From: Thalassia testudinum
Lineage: Eukaryota > Streptophyta > Magnoliopsida > Alismatales > Hydrocharitaceae
Length of the DNA: 64,000 bases
Assembly (NCBI GenBank): GCA_037157565.1
Contig: JAZHRO010000014.1
Coordinates: forward strand, 101,897,501 to 101,961,500
Direction of reading: 5' to 3'
In this document: piece after piece, positions 21,529-31,587 of the stretch
Layout of the letters: each line of letters begins with the position of its first letter
Position numbering within the stretch: the stretch's first letter is position 1
Position numbers and translations under genes: made by a program
The notes under the pieces: generated by a model
Database searches by the model: none
Seen by the model: the letters and a program-made list of their open reading frames with translations, nothing else
What the model was told of the DNA's origin: nothing

Positions 21529-22975
21529 GATAAACAATCATAAATTCATGATAAAATGCTTATTTATGATAGTTCCTAAGCCTAGAATTACATTCCAAAA
21601 GTATAAATAGTACATAACATGCATTACATTGCATTTAGGATAATTTGAGTATACTGTTTAGTAATTCTGAAATTTTATAGCCAGGAGGCAATGCAACATC
21701 TTTACGGGCTTCAGATGAAGAATCCGACCATACGGATGGATTCAGAGCGATGATTGCAGTCCAACAACGTGGAAATCACCTCGATCCAAGCACGTGGCAT
21801 CCATTGCAAGGGAGGAAGGTTGGATGGTCCACATGGTGCGACGTGGCACCATTTGGAGTGTCCAAGGTTGCCCGACGTCCCTCCAAGGGCTTCTTAATGA
21901 GCGATCTCAGCCGTTGGATGAAAATCCAATGGCTGAGAGACCCCCTTCACTGCCCACCTACTACTCACCTTTGCGACATAAACGTGGGCTGGCATATTGG
22001 TTGAAGCACCAGCCTCCAAGGGAGGGGCACGGGTTCGAGACTCGCAGAGCCCCCCCAATTCATCAATTAGGTGCACGCCAGAGCAAGCCAGCACACACGC
22101 CAGCTTGCACCAGCAGGGCACGAGCGTGATTTGCACGCGTGATGGAGGGCCAGCGGAGTGCATGTGTGAGCGGGCGTAAGTTGGCTACAACAATGCTTGA
22201 GCTGGACCTACAGTGACATCCTGGAGGTCGCTAATTACTCTGTGTCCATTTTTGGCCCCTTCCCATCCACTATATAAAGACCTACACACCTCCCTTACCT
22301 AGCCATCTCTACCTTTGCTATACCCACCTACTCTAGAGCTCTAGAAGCCCATTAAAGCTCCCAAGAGATCATTCCCAAGCTCCAAAGGTCCCCTATTAGT
22401 GTAGCGATCCCTTACCCCACCAAATATTTGTCATCCCTCTCACCACCTTCATAGGGAGCCTTGGAGCCATCCTCCCACCTCCATTCTGGTAGATCACCTC
22501 AAGCTCCTCATCCCCATTCCGAAGCCTTGGTGATGCATTACTCTACCCAGCATCCTCCTACATCTCACCTCCGTCATCCAGCACCTCACTCTCTTCGTCG
22601 AAGCTACCGCCAAGCACCGTCGTCTCACCAAACATACGATTTGGGAGATTCCTCCTCACCCTTATCTCTTTTGTATTTTTTTAGCATATTGTAATAAACA
22701 TTTGCATGATATATCAGATTTATTTTCATCTCCTTTGTGAGTTATCTTGCTTGCCCTTTTCTTTACAAAAACACATAAAAAAATTCACAAAACCCTAAAA
22801 CCTCAAAAAGAAACAAAATGAAGCGTGGATTTCAACGAAAGTAAATGTTGCCTCCCTGTGTTCGACCTGGGACTCCCTTGGAGTTTCAATAAAATTATAT
22901 TTGATAACATGTTTTTCTACTACAGCGATGGGTTTCTCGAAACCTTGATTTTTCTTCGCCAAAACCCATTCATCA
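21529..22975 (+). mobile_element. Solo LTR E
   Basis: TGATAAACAATC...TTCATCA, flanked by exact 5-bp duplications AGGCT (21,524-21,528 and 22,976-22,980). No internal region, so it is a solo LTR formed by LTR-LTR recombination. TATATAAAG at 22,271-22,279. The end carries the GCCTCCCTGTGTTCGACC phrase of gypsy U5. It is related to solo LTR D and the C LTRs. Confidence 0.92.
21905..21938 (+). repeat. CTCAGCCGTTGGAT hairpin in LTR E
   Basis: A 15-bp stem (one G-T) around a GAAA loop: CTCAGCCGTTGGAT / ATCCAATGGCTGAG plus one outer pair. Located about 330 bp upstream of the TATA box. Confidence 0.75.
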
Positions 22976-22980
22976 AGGCT

Positions 22981-23299
22981 CTTTAACAAACATCTAGACA
23001 TAATAAAGAGCAAAGAATATAAAGACAAAAGTACAAGACAATAAAAGCATCTATCATATTCTTCTCCTTTCTTCAAGCTCTCGCTCTAGGTGAAGCTCCT
23101 TTTCCTCCATCAAGCTCCTCCAATCTGCCATGGATGAGAGCTTGAGCTCCTTCACACTTGATATCCATTTGCATTTTCCTGAAACTCATAAACTCAATGC
23201 AAATGTTAAATTACAAGTGTTTGTTATCATCAAAATTAATGATCGTGGTGCCCTTTCCCTAGCAGAATGCCCCACAACCTGCAAGGTAGGTTGATTTGA
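22981..23299 (+). other. Unassigned AT-rich stretch before gag remnant N
   Basis: A few bases may belong to LTR M. The rest reads like decayed gypsy coding or leader sequence on the plus strand, without a usable frame. No gene can be supported. Confidence 0.4.
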
Positions 23300-24313
23300 A
23301 TGTGAAGATTGAAGAAATGCAAGGTTCTATGCTCTAGCTCATGCAAAAAATGAAGATCTTGCTGGACAACTTGCAATCTGAGGTCATTGCTAATAATCGA
23401 CAGCTTGGATCTCTACCATCCTAACCCGTACCCAACCCCAAGAATGTCCAAAACTAGGGCAACCGAGCCTTGAGGTACAAGAATCCGAGGGAACCACACG
23501 TGCATGCTCAAGTGGTTGATGAAGGTCCCTCATCTTCTCATCCTGGGTATCTGGCAAATCAAGCTCCACGTATCTTTCCTAACCCACCCCAAGACCTTAA
23601 CCCATATGCTTCAGCTAACTTCGTCACCTTGAGGAGTGGAAGGCAAACCCAAGACTCAAATAAACCATCACCTAGTAAGCAGAATCCTGGTGAGTTAGAG
23701 GATAAAAGGGAGACTAATGAAGAAGAGATTGAGGCTCAGGAACCCGAAATAAAATGACCCAATACACGTCTTGTTCCCAGAAGCCTTACTCAAATCCAGG
23801 AAGAAGAAGCAAATAGATAGCAATGAGGAGCTCCTGAATATATTTAAACAAGTGGAGATCAACATACCATTCCTTGACGCTATAAACCACATCACGACTT
23901 ATGCTAAATTCTTAAAGGATTTATGCACTCATAAGCATAAGCTAATGGAACCAACTTCGAGGAAGGTGATTCTCTCTGAGTAGGCTAGTTTTATTATCCT
24001 GCATCACCTTCCTGCGTCAGTGCCCCCTTTATTTCTTGTGTCATTTGGGATTATACTTTTGACTGGACATTATTAGATCTTGGTGCATCCATTAACCTAA
24101 TCCTGACCACCCTGTATAAAAAATTTAGGTTAGGTGAACTTAAGTCCACCTTAGTAACACTCCAATTAGCCGATCAATTAGTCACTACTCTGATGGGCGT
24201 TATTGAGGATGTGATTGTTAAGGTCAAGGACTTCTATTTTCTCGTCGATTTTCTAGTCCTTGGTATGGATGTACCAAAGGAGTTGAAGAATATGCCCATT
24301 ATTCTGGGGTGGA
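23300..24313 (+). pseudogene. Athila gag C-terminus and protease fragment (element N)
   Basis: A plus-strand remnant. The gag tail contains NFVTLRSGRQ, the phrase that precedes protease in Athila elements. A frameshift near 23,760 leads to KKKQIDSNEELLNIFKQVEINIPFLDAI and YAKFLKDLCTHKHKL. Further shifts give protease motifs DLGASINL, LVTLQLADQLV, VIVKVKDFYFLVDFLVLDM and finally MPIILGW, where the family continues with RPFL. The gene stops there because LTR P begins at 24,314. The gag core is missing. Independent of B and in opposite orientation. Confidence 0.85.
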
Positions 24314-24628
24314 TGATGAGTCCACTTTAGTGGACTATAATTAAGCCTAAATTAGCTAATTCCTGTGTGTTAGGATGCATTAGTATGTGCATTTAATTAT
24401 AGAATAGTTGCATGCATTATAATTTAGGTTTGCATAACTTTTCTTGCATTACTTAACTTGTCATGAAATATAAATAATCATGTGTATTTATTTTGGTTGT
24501 AGGAATAAATAGACAGGATAGAACATGGTGCCATTCACATTTTTCCATAGGGAGAGAGAGAGAGGAACTTGCATGAAATAATAAAGAAGAAGAGGAAAAC
24601 CCTAACCTATATATCCTTATCCATATGT
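24314..24628 (+). mobile_element. LTR P, left part
   Basis: Starts TGATGAGTCCACTTTAGTGG, directly after the truncated protease of N. It ends at the ATATG target site where chromovirus A is inserted, and continues at 58,160. No gene. Confidence 0.6.
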
Positions 24629-25809
24629 GATGACCTGAGTCCTGCCAAGTGACAAAACTCGAGTTACCGTGTGCTAACAACCAGCACAAATCACCCACAA
24701 GAGTGCAGTCACCCAACACATAGTCATAGAACATCAATAGCCAACATTCATCCATAATGCATTAAATGAAAAAAAATAAAGTGCTGACAACATGATAAAA
24801 TTCACCACAAAAGCAGAAAGTAAAGAGTTCTTGTACAATCACAAAAAGATAGGAATAAAATCTAATAGCAGAAAAGAAACAACTAAGAGCCACTGGCTTA
24901 GAATGGACCATCTCCTCAAGTAGGACCCAGTTCTGTGGTAGACTGACCAACAACAGCCACTGCACTTGACTGCTCGCAACACCTGAGTACGGAACCAGAG
25001 AAGCACGACAGTGAAAATTGAGTAGAGTAGAACAACTAGACCGAGTAGCAACAGTAACAAAAGTAAAAGAAAGAGGGCATTGTATCAGCAGTTAATCCAT
25101 TTACGAATTATTACTTATGTAAATCTATTTATGCGTTTAGCTCATATTTTTACAGTCTACAATCTATCAATCGATGTCTCGGGGCACGAGATGATCTCGT
25201 GTAACTTCCTCCAGTGCAAGATCGGTATAAGACACCCTCCTAGCCAAGAAGATGACTTATACCCATCAAGTCGCCACTCTCCATCACCCTGGGGTCATTG
25301 CGGAAAGGGGTGGTAGTTGTGTCATGTAGCGTGAACATGTACAAGCCTTATGTATGCTAAACCACATGCAACCAATGACTCACCCATCGGCCGAGAAAGA
25401 AACCACTCCAAACCTTGAGCCATGCATCTTGCTATTCTAGTTGGCTGCTAAGCCTAACCAAAGAGTCATAGGGAGGCCAACAACTCCCTAAACTAGTACA
25501 AAATTGGTCTGAAAGTCTAAAGCTATAGCCAAATCTGGCAAGTAGCAAGGTTAAAACCAGTTATCCATTCTTTAAATCCTGACTAAACCATCGTTATTAA
25601 ATCAATTCTAGATAACTGTATCATTTATCGTCATCAATCAAATAAGCTAACGTGTTTACATCATTAAGTATATATTTAACAGATGTTCACGTTATCCTCC
25701 AACTTATCACTTTACAGAAAATTTCCAATTTATGCCAGTGGTCGCATACTTTTTAGAATTTATTTCATAGAAAATGGAGTTCGTTTCATGCATGCAATGA
25801 TAAGGGTAC
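24629..25809 (-). mobile_element. 3' LTR of chromovirus A, segment 1
   Basis: Matches 43,402-44,136, 46,313-46,381 and 56,297 onward (the other A LTR) in the same order. Its outer end TGATGACCTGAG follows ATATG, repeated at the far end of A (58,155-58,159). Interrupted by element K after GGTAC. On the minus strand this is the end of the 3' LTR. Confidence 0.85.
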
Positions 25810-26747
25810 TGATAAGAGCCTCATCATGAGCCATAACTAGCTCATTTTGACCCAATAAAGAAGATAAAAGCTCCTACATTACCTAGAAGAAGGCCTAAAT
25901 GAAGGAATAAGTGCTCTGAGAAGAAAACATGAAATAAAGGTTAAAACTGCAATTTTACCATTGCAGTGCATAAACGGGATTTCTCAGAGGCAAAACATAG
26001 GTCAAATGGTCTAAATAAGATAAAAAGTGGGTTGAGTCAATCAGAAATGGGTTCATGTGTAATTTAGGAATTAAATGACATTTGGTAACCCTAAAACAGA
26101 CCCGCTTAAATTAACAAGGTTCCAGTCAGGATAAAAATCAAGTAAACCCTCTAAAGATCATGGAAAAATACTCCTTTGGGTTTATGACACTTAATTTGGC
26201 CTTTGGAACCTAGTTTGACCTAGATTAGGGTCTTAGCTCTTCAGGTAACCTAATTTGGGTTTTTACGTAAAATGTCCAGTCAAACGAGGTCAAACCTAAA
26301 ATCAACTTCACCATTGGATTCCTTAGGTCCAAATTAGGTTTGTACCAAAATTTGGACCTAAGGGGAGGTCATCTTGACCTACATTTCAATTTAGTACACC
26401 CAAATCACAATTTGGTCCTTATCTTTTGAAAATCCTTGCAGAGAGCCCCCTAATTTCATCACCACCTTTGCAACCAGGTCCTGTCGGCATTGTTAGGGAA
26501 GAACCAACCTCCGACGAGGTTTAGAGAGGGATTACTCTCTGATTCCTCAGAGATCCCCTCCCAGAAATGGAAGGGAGATTCTTTGAGGAATTTCCTTCGA
26601 TCTAAGGCCAATCACAATCTCTGGTGTGAACCGAATCTCTCGTGCGAACGCACGAGGGATTTGGGTATCTTAACCTCTTTCCTACTCCGGCGAGCCATCA
26701 GAGGCAATAGGCGTGCCCTCCACGCTCTGAGCACCCGGCCCAGTGCC

Positions 26748-26754
26748 TATAAAA
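26748..26754 (+). promoter_or_regulatory. TATA box, K 5' LTR (upstream)
   Basis: TATAAAA in a GC-rich setting, repeated at 33,845-33,851 in the 3' LTR. It is a plausible Pol II promoter, separate from the USE/TATA pair 0.9 kb further down. Confidence 0.6.
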
Positions 26755-27644
26755 GAACCCACACCTTCAGCCGCTCAATTTTAGCTTGACTTGGCCGGAC
26801 GTCCACCTCCAATTCGTCTCTTCTTCTCCGGCCAAGAACCCAGCGAGCTCCGGCGAGCCCTCCTCCCCTCCCTCTTTGCTCTGCCACAAAACCAGTGGCA
26901 GAGACATCTTCCTGATTCTCCTCCGCGTTGGGCAATACCCGCGCACGCCGCCTCAGCCCCGTCGTCACCGCCGTCCTTCTCCACTGGGCAACGTCTTCTC
27001 CGGCGACAGCGGGTACAGCTGTCCTCCTCTCCGTCCCCTTCTTCCCTGTAAGTAGGTTAGATTTGTTCTCCATCTTCCCCTCTCTCTTTTCCCCCTGTTA
27101 TTTCATTTAATTGCCCCTCGACCATCGCTGACCACCTCCATCTTCCTCGCCTCCGACCGACCTCCGGCGAGCCGCATCCACCATTCCGCCCCTCCACATG
27201 GCTCGCCAACTGACTCATAAGCTCCGCCTCACCACAAGGAACAACTTCTGCCCATCAGCCATCCCTCTACACCTCCACCACAGTCCCCCGAACAACCCCA
27301 CACTTCCGTCCACATGTTGACCTAGGCACGCACGCCTAGGCCATCCCATGGCCTGCTGCATGGCTCACCACCTTCGCCGTGCCACGGCGAAGGTCCCCAG
27401 CTGGTCTGATTGAGCCGAGAGGCTCGTTTTGTGTTTGACAGTATCAAAGCTCCTGCCGCCATTGACGAAGGTCGAAGCAGCTTCGCAGCAGCTCCAGGCG
27501 TCAGGTCTTCCAGGCTTTAGCCGCAGCAGATTTGCGCGAGCAGTGCGAAGCCCTTGGGTCCGGCAAGGAGCGCTGTGAAGTCTGCAGCTGTGGCAATCGC
27601 ACGAAGGATCTGCAGGCGCGCGCGAGAGCGGGGCAGAGACTTTA

Positions 27645-27686
27645 GTCCCACATCGTTGAAATACAAGGCACCAGTGTAGTATAAGT
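27645..27686 (+). promoter_or_regulatory. snRNA-type USE + TATA promoter in K 5' LTR
   Basis: GTCCCACATCG (27,645-27,655), preceded by A, is an exact match to the plant snRNA upstream sequence element RTCCCACATCG. Exactly 24 bases later comes TATAAGT (27,680-27,686). In plant snRNA genes a spacing of about 23-24 bp is typical of Pol III genes (U6, U3) and about 33-34 bp of Pol II genes. The first TTTT downstream is at 27,954. Transcription from it is inferred. Confidence 0.7.
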
Positions 27687-28256
27687 GGAATTTGTGTTAT
27701 ACGCTCGTTGCCTCCGAATGCATAGGGGTGAGGTCCCTTACCTGACCCACACTCGCCTCGTCCGTGGTTTCACCTCGCGGATCTGGCGGGATCCGACCCG
27801 ACCCTATCCTGAGCACTCCTCGCGCATCACCCACCTGCCGGTGCGCCTGGTCCCGGGTGCGAGATCCGACCCGAATACCCGTGGCTTTGGGAGAGCGTCC
27901 TTGAGAGAATTTCAGAGAGAGAGAGACGTTCAGGTAGAGGGGAAGGGTTAGGCTTTTCTCTCTGTGTAGGCAGGCTGAATGGTGAGGAAGAAAGACTTAG
28001 CTGCGAGGGAGAAGAAGAGAAAGAAGGAAGAAAGGACTGCAGAAGGCAAGGCAGAGAAGAGAAGCAAAGGCAGGAAGAAGATCAAGGCAAGAAGAAGAAG
28101 ACCTGTAGATTAGAAGAGAAGAAGAAGAGCCTACGAAGAAGGTAGAAGGAAAAAGAGAAGAGAGAGTGCAGAGAAAGAAGAGGCCAAGTGAAGACTGCAG
28201 CAGAAAGAAAGCATATCAGAAGAAGAAGAATAATCAAAGAAGGGAAAATACTTTTA

Positions 28257-28284
28257 AGACGTCTGATCTTGGGATCAGACGTCT
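28257..28284 (+). repeat. Perfect GACGTC palindrome in K 5' LTR
   Basis: AGACGTCTGATC-TTGG-GATCAGACGTCT: 12-bp perfect arms, each with an internal AGACGTCT palindrome. The 3' LTR copy (35,338-35,365) has two transitions. Related repeats occur in LTRs H, M and F. Confidence 0.85.
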
Positions 28285-28515
28285 AATTTTACTCTTTTGC
28301 CTGAATTACTTTTTAAATACATTTGAAGTAAAGTTTTGAGTAAATTAGAGTGTTCAATTACATTTGAGATTAGTAGTAAATTCCAATTGCTCCCTGTGTT
28401 CGACCTCGAATACTCCGATTTTCGAGTAATAAAAACTCTTTATTTGTTTGAACGCTTTGTCGGCTATACTACAACGTGACATTCTTTAAAACCTCACAAA
28501 AGCGTACGAACATTT

Positions 28516-28533
28516 TGGCGCCGTTGCCGGGGA
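28516..28533 (+). promoter_or_regulatory. Primer-binding site of element K (tRNA-Asp)
   Basis: TGGCGCCGTTGCCGGGGA is an exact complement of the plant tRNA-Asp(GTC) 3' end, three bases inside the 5' LTR. Confidence 0.95.
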
Positions 28534-29737
28534 GCAACGCGCAATTTATCACTAGTCTCTACATTCTTTTATCATATTGAACACTAACTTGCCCTACGTT
28601 GCTTTGATGTGATCTTGCAGGTATTTCATGAGAAAATCCCTCCCGCAAGTCAACCACTCCAGGGCAGGTAATTTCTTTTCTTCCTTAAACTATCCCCTAA
28701 TCCTGAAAAGACAAAAGGAAGAAAATCAATTTAGGAATCAATTGCCTTCTTTATATAGTAATCACCATCTTTAAGGAAAACGTTTCCTAATTTTGCGAAA
28801 ATTTTTTCAAATGTCCTTGAAGTTGGAGCGATTTTTTAGATTCTATCCCACAAATTCATGTGCCTAATAGAAATAATGCTAAATCTCTACGGACAACACA
28901 CTTCTTGCTTTCAAGTCCAAAGAGAATTTTTGTTCAAAAAGAAAAAGAGGATTGGAAATAGAACCGAATTAGGGTTTCCACAGTAGGATCTTGGAGTGCT
29001 AGTCACACATGCCTGCATAAAAGGAAATAAACCTTCCCGCATCAGTGTGCTACCCAAGCCCTTGATTGAAGAGATATTAACAAGACAAACCCTAAAAATT
29101 GAGCTCTAAAATCACTTGAATCTTAAAATTTCTGGACCTAACAACCTGGGAGTCAAATCAGGGTGATCTCTAGGCTTTAAACCTAGAATCATTCTGCCAT
29201 CTATAGGACAAGTCAGGTGAAGTTGACCCCTTGGGTCAACCAACCTCTAAATTAGGTCACAACAACAACACATCTAAAGTTCAAGTGAGAACCCTAAAGC
29301 ACCTTTGAAATAAAAGTGGTGGACTTAAGTGGTCAAGGTCCCCATTCTGGTCTACCTGGAATCTCAGTGACAAGAGAGGTCGGGTGGGGGAAACCCTGTA
29401 ACCCGTGGGGATGCTCTACCGTGTAGGGGTCTTTGCGGGACTCTCCCTCTCTAGCTGCCCAGGTAATTCTTAGGTGGACGATCTTCTGATCCAGGGGTCC
29501 ATCCGCCCTGAACCTCCATAGTCATCCAAACATCTTTGGTTGTCTTGATTGGGTCAAAAACATCTCCAGTCCCTCATCTTTTCTCTTTAGAGCACACATA
29601 CACATTTTCAGTGGGACTCGTTATTCAGATCTGATCGCTTCATAACTTGATTCTACATCTTGACTCCACCACCTGATCCAAATATGTAGCCAAACCACCT
29701 AGAACCACCATTCGAGAAACCTGAATATCAGAGATCC
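28534..29737 (+). mobile_element. Untranslated leader of element K
   Basis: No coding frame. The first 340 bp match the H leader (1-342, opposite strand). The remainder up to the ORF is unassigned. Confidence 0.75.
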
Positions 29738-31141
29738 ATGAGAGATAAAATGATTGAGGATGCCATGAAATTCTATGAAAATGAAGAAACCTCAACACCA
29801 GTAGAAAACATTCAGGTTGATGTCCCAACAACCACAACCTTTGTCATAACTTGTGCCCAAGTACTATTAGCAGAAGCCACAAAAGGATCAACCCGTGACT
29901 TGATCATTACTGGATACATTGAGATAGAAAAACTGCACAATATTGAATACCTTCAATGTATGACAAATCCTCGACTTTGGAAGCAACACCAAGATAGTCT
30001 TGAAAAACGGGAAGAGATAATGAGATTAGTAAAACAAGTTATTGACCAGAAATACCCGTATATACCACAAACAGAGGAGGAACTATCTTGGGACAACATC
30101 GAGGATAAATCGGATCTCAGGTTTGAGGCACAAAATGGTTGTGAATTCCCAACCCAGATAGAGTACAATGTGCCTGATATTGAAGAAGGTTGGGAAGCTC
30201 CAAATGCAGGAAAATACCATGATGAGTCCATTCTAGAACCCCAAAACTCCTGCAATAATGAGAGTAGAACTGAACCTCTTGAGGGTATAAATTCCATCCC
30301 TTATTCTGATAAGGTGACCCTCGAAGGTTATTTAGACCTAGATTCTAGTAATTCAACCCACATCCTAAGCCTAGAACCTAGATCGGAAACATATTTTGAA
30401 GATTCCAAGGCCCCATATGAAGAAGATCAATCTTTTAATGAAGAATATGATTTTGGGCCTCGATTTGATGAATATCCCTCGCCAACCTCCTCAGAGGAAC
30501 GAATCGATTTTTCGGAAGTCATGCCAATCTACGACATAGAAATCGAGGAGTTGGACGAGCGGGGTGTCGATTGGGTCTGCCCTACTAGCTTAGAACCTGA
30601 GCCTCTACCAGATAAGGATACCTTTTTAAGCTCAGAATTAACATTTAGGCTAGACCCCAGTCAGGCTGCTAAATCTACAACATATGATTCATTCTATGGT
30701 GGAACTCATGATCTTGAATCTAATTTTGATTTTCGCAAACTCTCCGACGATTTCGAATCTGACCATAACATCGGAGAAAATCTGCTTCCTGATTATAACA
30801 AGCCATTCTTCTTTGAAGCCACCTGCTCCACATATACAGAACCAATCAAAACCCATCCCTACCCCGACCCGCAACCGGACTCAATTTCTATTCTGACTCA
30901 CCTCTCACTGAGCTGTTTGCAGTTGATTCAACTCCATATCTATACTGGGTATCGGGTATTGATCAGACCAAAAATCAGGAGCCTCCATTCTTTGATCACC
31001 CCTGTAGGGATTCCACACCTTACATTGATAATTTTTTGGAACCCTACTTTGACCAGGCTGATTCAACTCAGCCTGAACCCGAGTTTTCACTTCCATATCC
31101 ATCAGAACTTCATTGCATATGGTGGGTTCCACATTTGTTGA
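29738..31141 (+). CDS. Acidic ORF of unknown function in element K
   Basis: A 467-codon uninterrupted ORF. Start taken at the first Met of MRDKMIEDAMKFYENEE; a stop lies just upstream. Residues 40-130 are the least acidic and look helical (VITCAQVLLAEATKGSTRDL, KREEIMRLVKQVIDQKYPY). Residues 130-370 are very acidic and rich in E/D/S/P/Y (LEPRSETYFEDSK, DERGVDWVCPTSLEPEPLPD). The last roughly 85 residues are hydrophobic/basic and may be out of the original frame. No gag zinc knuckle, protease, RT or integrase motif. Same position and general composition as the J ORF, but no clear residue alignment by eye. Function unknown. Confidence 0.65.
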   Translation: MRDKMIEDAMKFYENEETSTPVENIQVDVPTTTTFVITCAQVLLAEATKGSTRDLIITGYIEIEKLHNIEYLQCMTNPRLWKQHQDSLEKREEIMRLVKQVIDQKYPYIPQTEEELSWDNIEDKSDLRFEAQNGCEFPTQIEYNVPDIEEGWEAPNAGKYHDESILEPQNSCNNESRTEPLEGINSIPYSDKVTLEGYLDLDSSNSTHILSLEPRSETYFEDSKAPYEEDQSFNEEYDFGPRFDEYPSPTSSEERIDFSEVMPIYDIEIEELDERGVDWVCPTSLEPEPLPDKDTFLSSELTFRLDPSQAAKSTTYDSFYGGTHDLESNFDFRKLSDDFESDHNIGENLLPDYNKPFFFEATCSTYTEPIKTHPYPDPQPDSISILTHLSLSCLQLIQLHIYTGYRVLIRPKIRSLHSLITPVGIPHLTLIIFWNPTLTRLIQLSLNPSFHFHIHQNFIAYGGFHIC

Positions 31142-31329
31142 TCTACATCTATCAACCCACCAGACTCATTGGGTTTGGGCTGCATCATCAGTCGACTGAT
31201 CTCAACAAGCATCTGGTTGAACCAACCAGGCTCTTAATTAAGGTGCTTGTTTTACAAAATTCTGCGGATTTGACCACTCCCTCTCTACCCCATTTTCCGC
31301 TCCGCTGAAGGCATTAAATTTAGCGCTTA

Positions 31330-31345
31330 ACGGGAGGTAACCCGT
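31330..31345 (+). other. Hairpin downstream of the K ORF
   Basis: ACGGG-AGGTAA-CCCGT after GCATTAAATTTAGCGCTTA, equivalent to 7213-7228 in J. Five pairs, and loop size is conserved at six. Confidence 0.65.
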
Positions 31346-31551
31346 CATCTCAAAAATAGAGATCCGTTTGATTATCCGTTTGTACTCCACTTCTATTGCA
31401 CCTTGAGTTCAGCCTTAGACAGTTGATCCCACCTCTGGTACACGTATCAGAGCTTAAAATCATCCGCATCATTCATTCTCGACCCATTCACCCACCCGAT
31501 GTATCCTGTTCTAAGTCCCTGACCTCAACACTATTTCACACCCTCCATTTA

Positions 31552-31587
31552 CAATGAGGACATTGCAAAACTTAGGCATGGGGGGGT
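31552..31587 (+). promoter_or_regulatory. Internal GAGGACATTG / G7 motif of element K
   Basis: CAATGAGGACATTG followed by AAACTTAGGCATGGGGGGGT, as in J, C and B. Followed by an A-rich stretch (31,630-31,800). Confidence 0.7.

Larger units (their letters stand above)
25810..28512 (+). mobile_element. 5' LTR of element K
   Basis: TGATAAGAGCC...CGAACA, 2703 bp. Layout: AT-rich U3, a GC-rich block with TATA (26,748), an snRNA-like USE/TATA block (27,645-27,686), a GAA tract (27,960-28,240), a GACGTC palindrome (28,257-28,284), and a CTCCCTGTGTTCGACC phrase. It has a 27-bp segment near 27,762 that is lacking in the 3' LTR. GC-rich open frames at 26,750-27,110 exist in all directions and are not taken as genes. 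Confidence 0.95.

Noticed and set aside
26747..27073. Overlapping 86-108 codon frames on both strands in K LTR
   Set aside because: GC-rich block open in several frames at once; repeated in the 3' LTR with frame-breaking differences. No domain.
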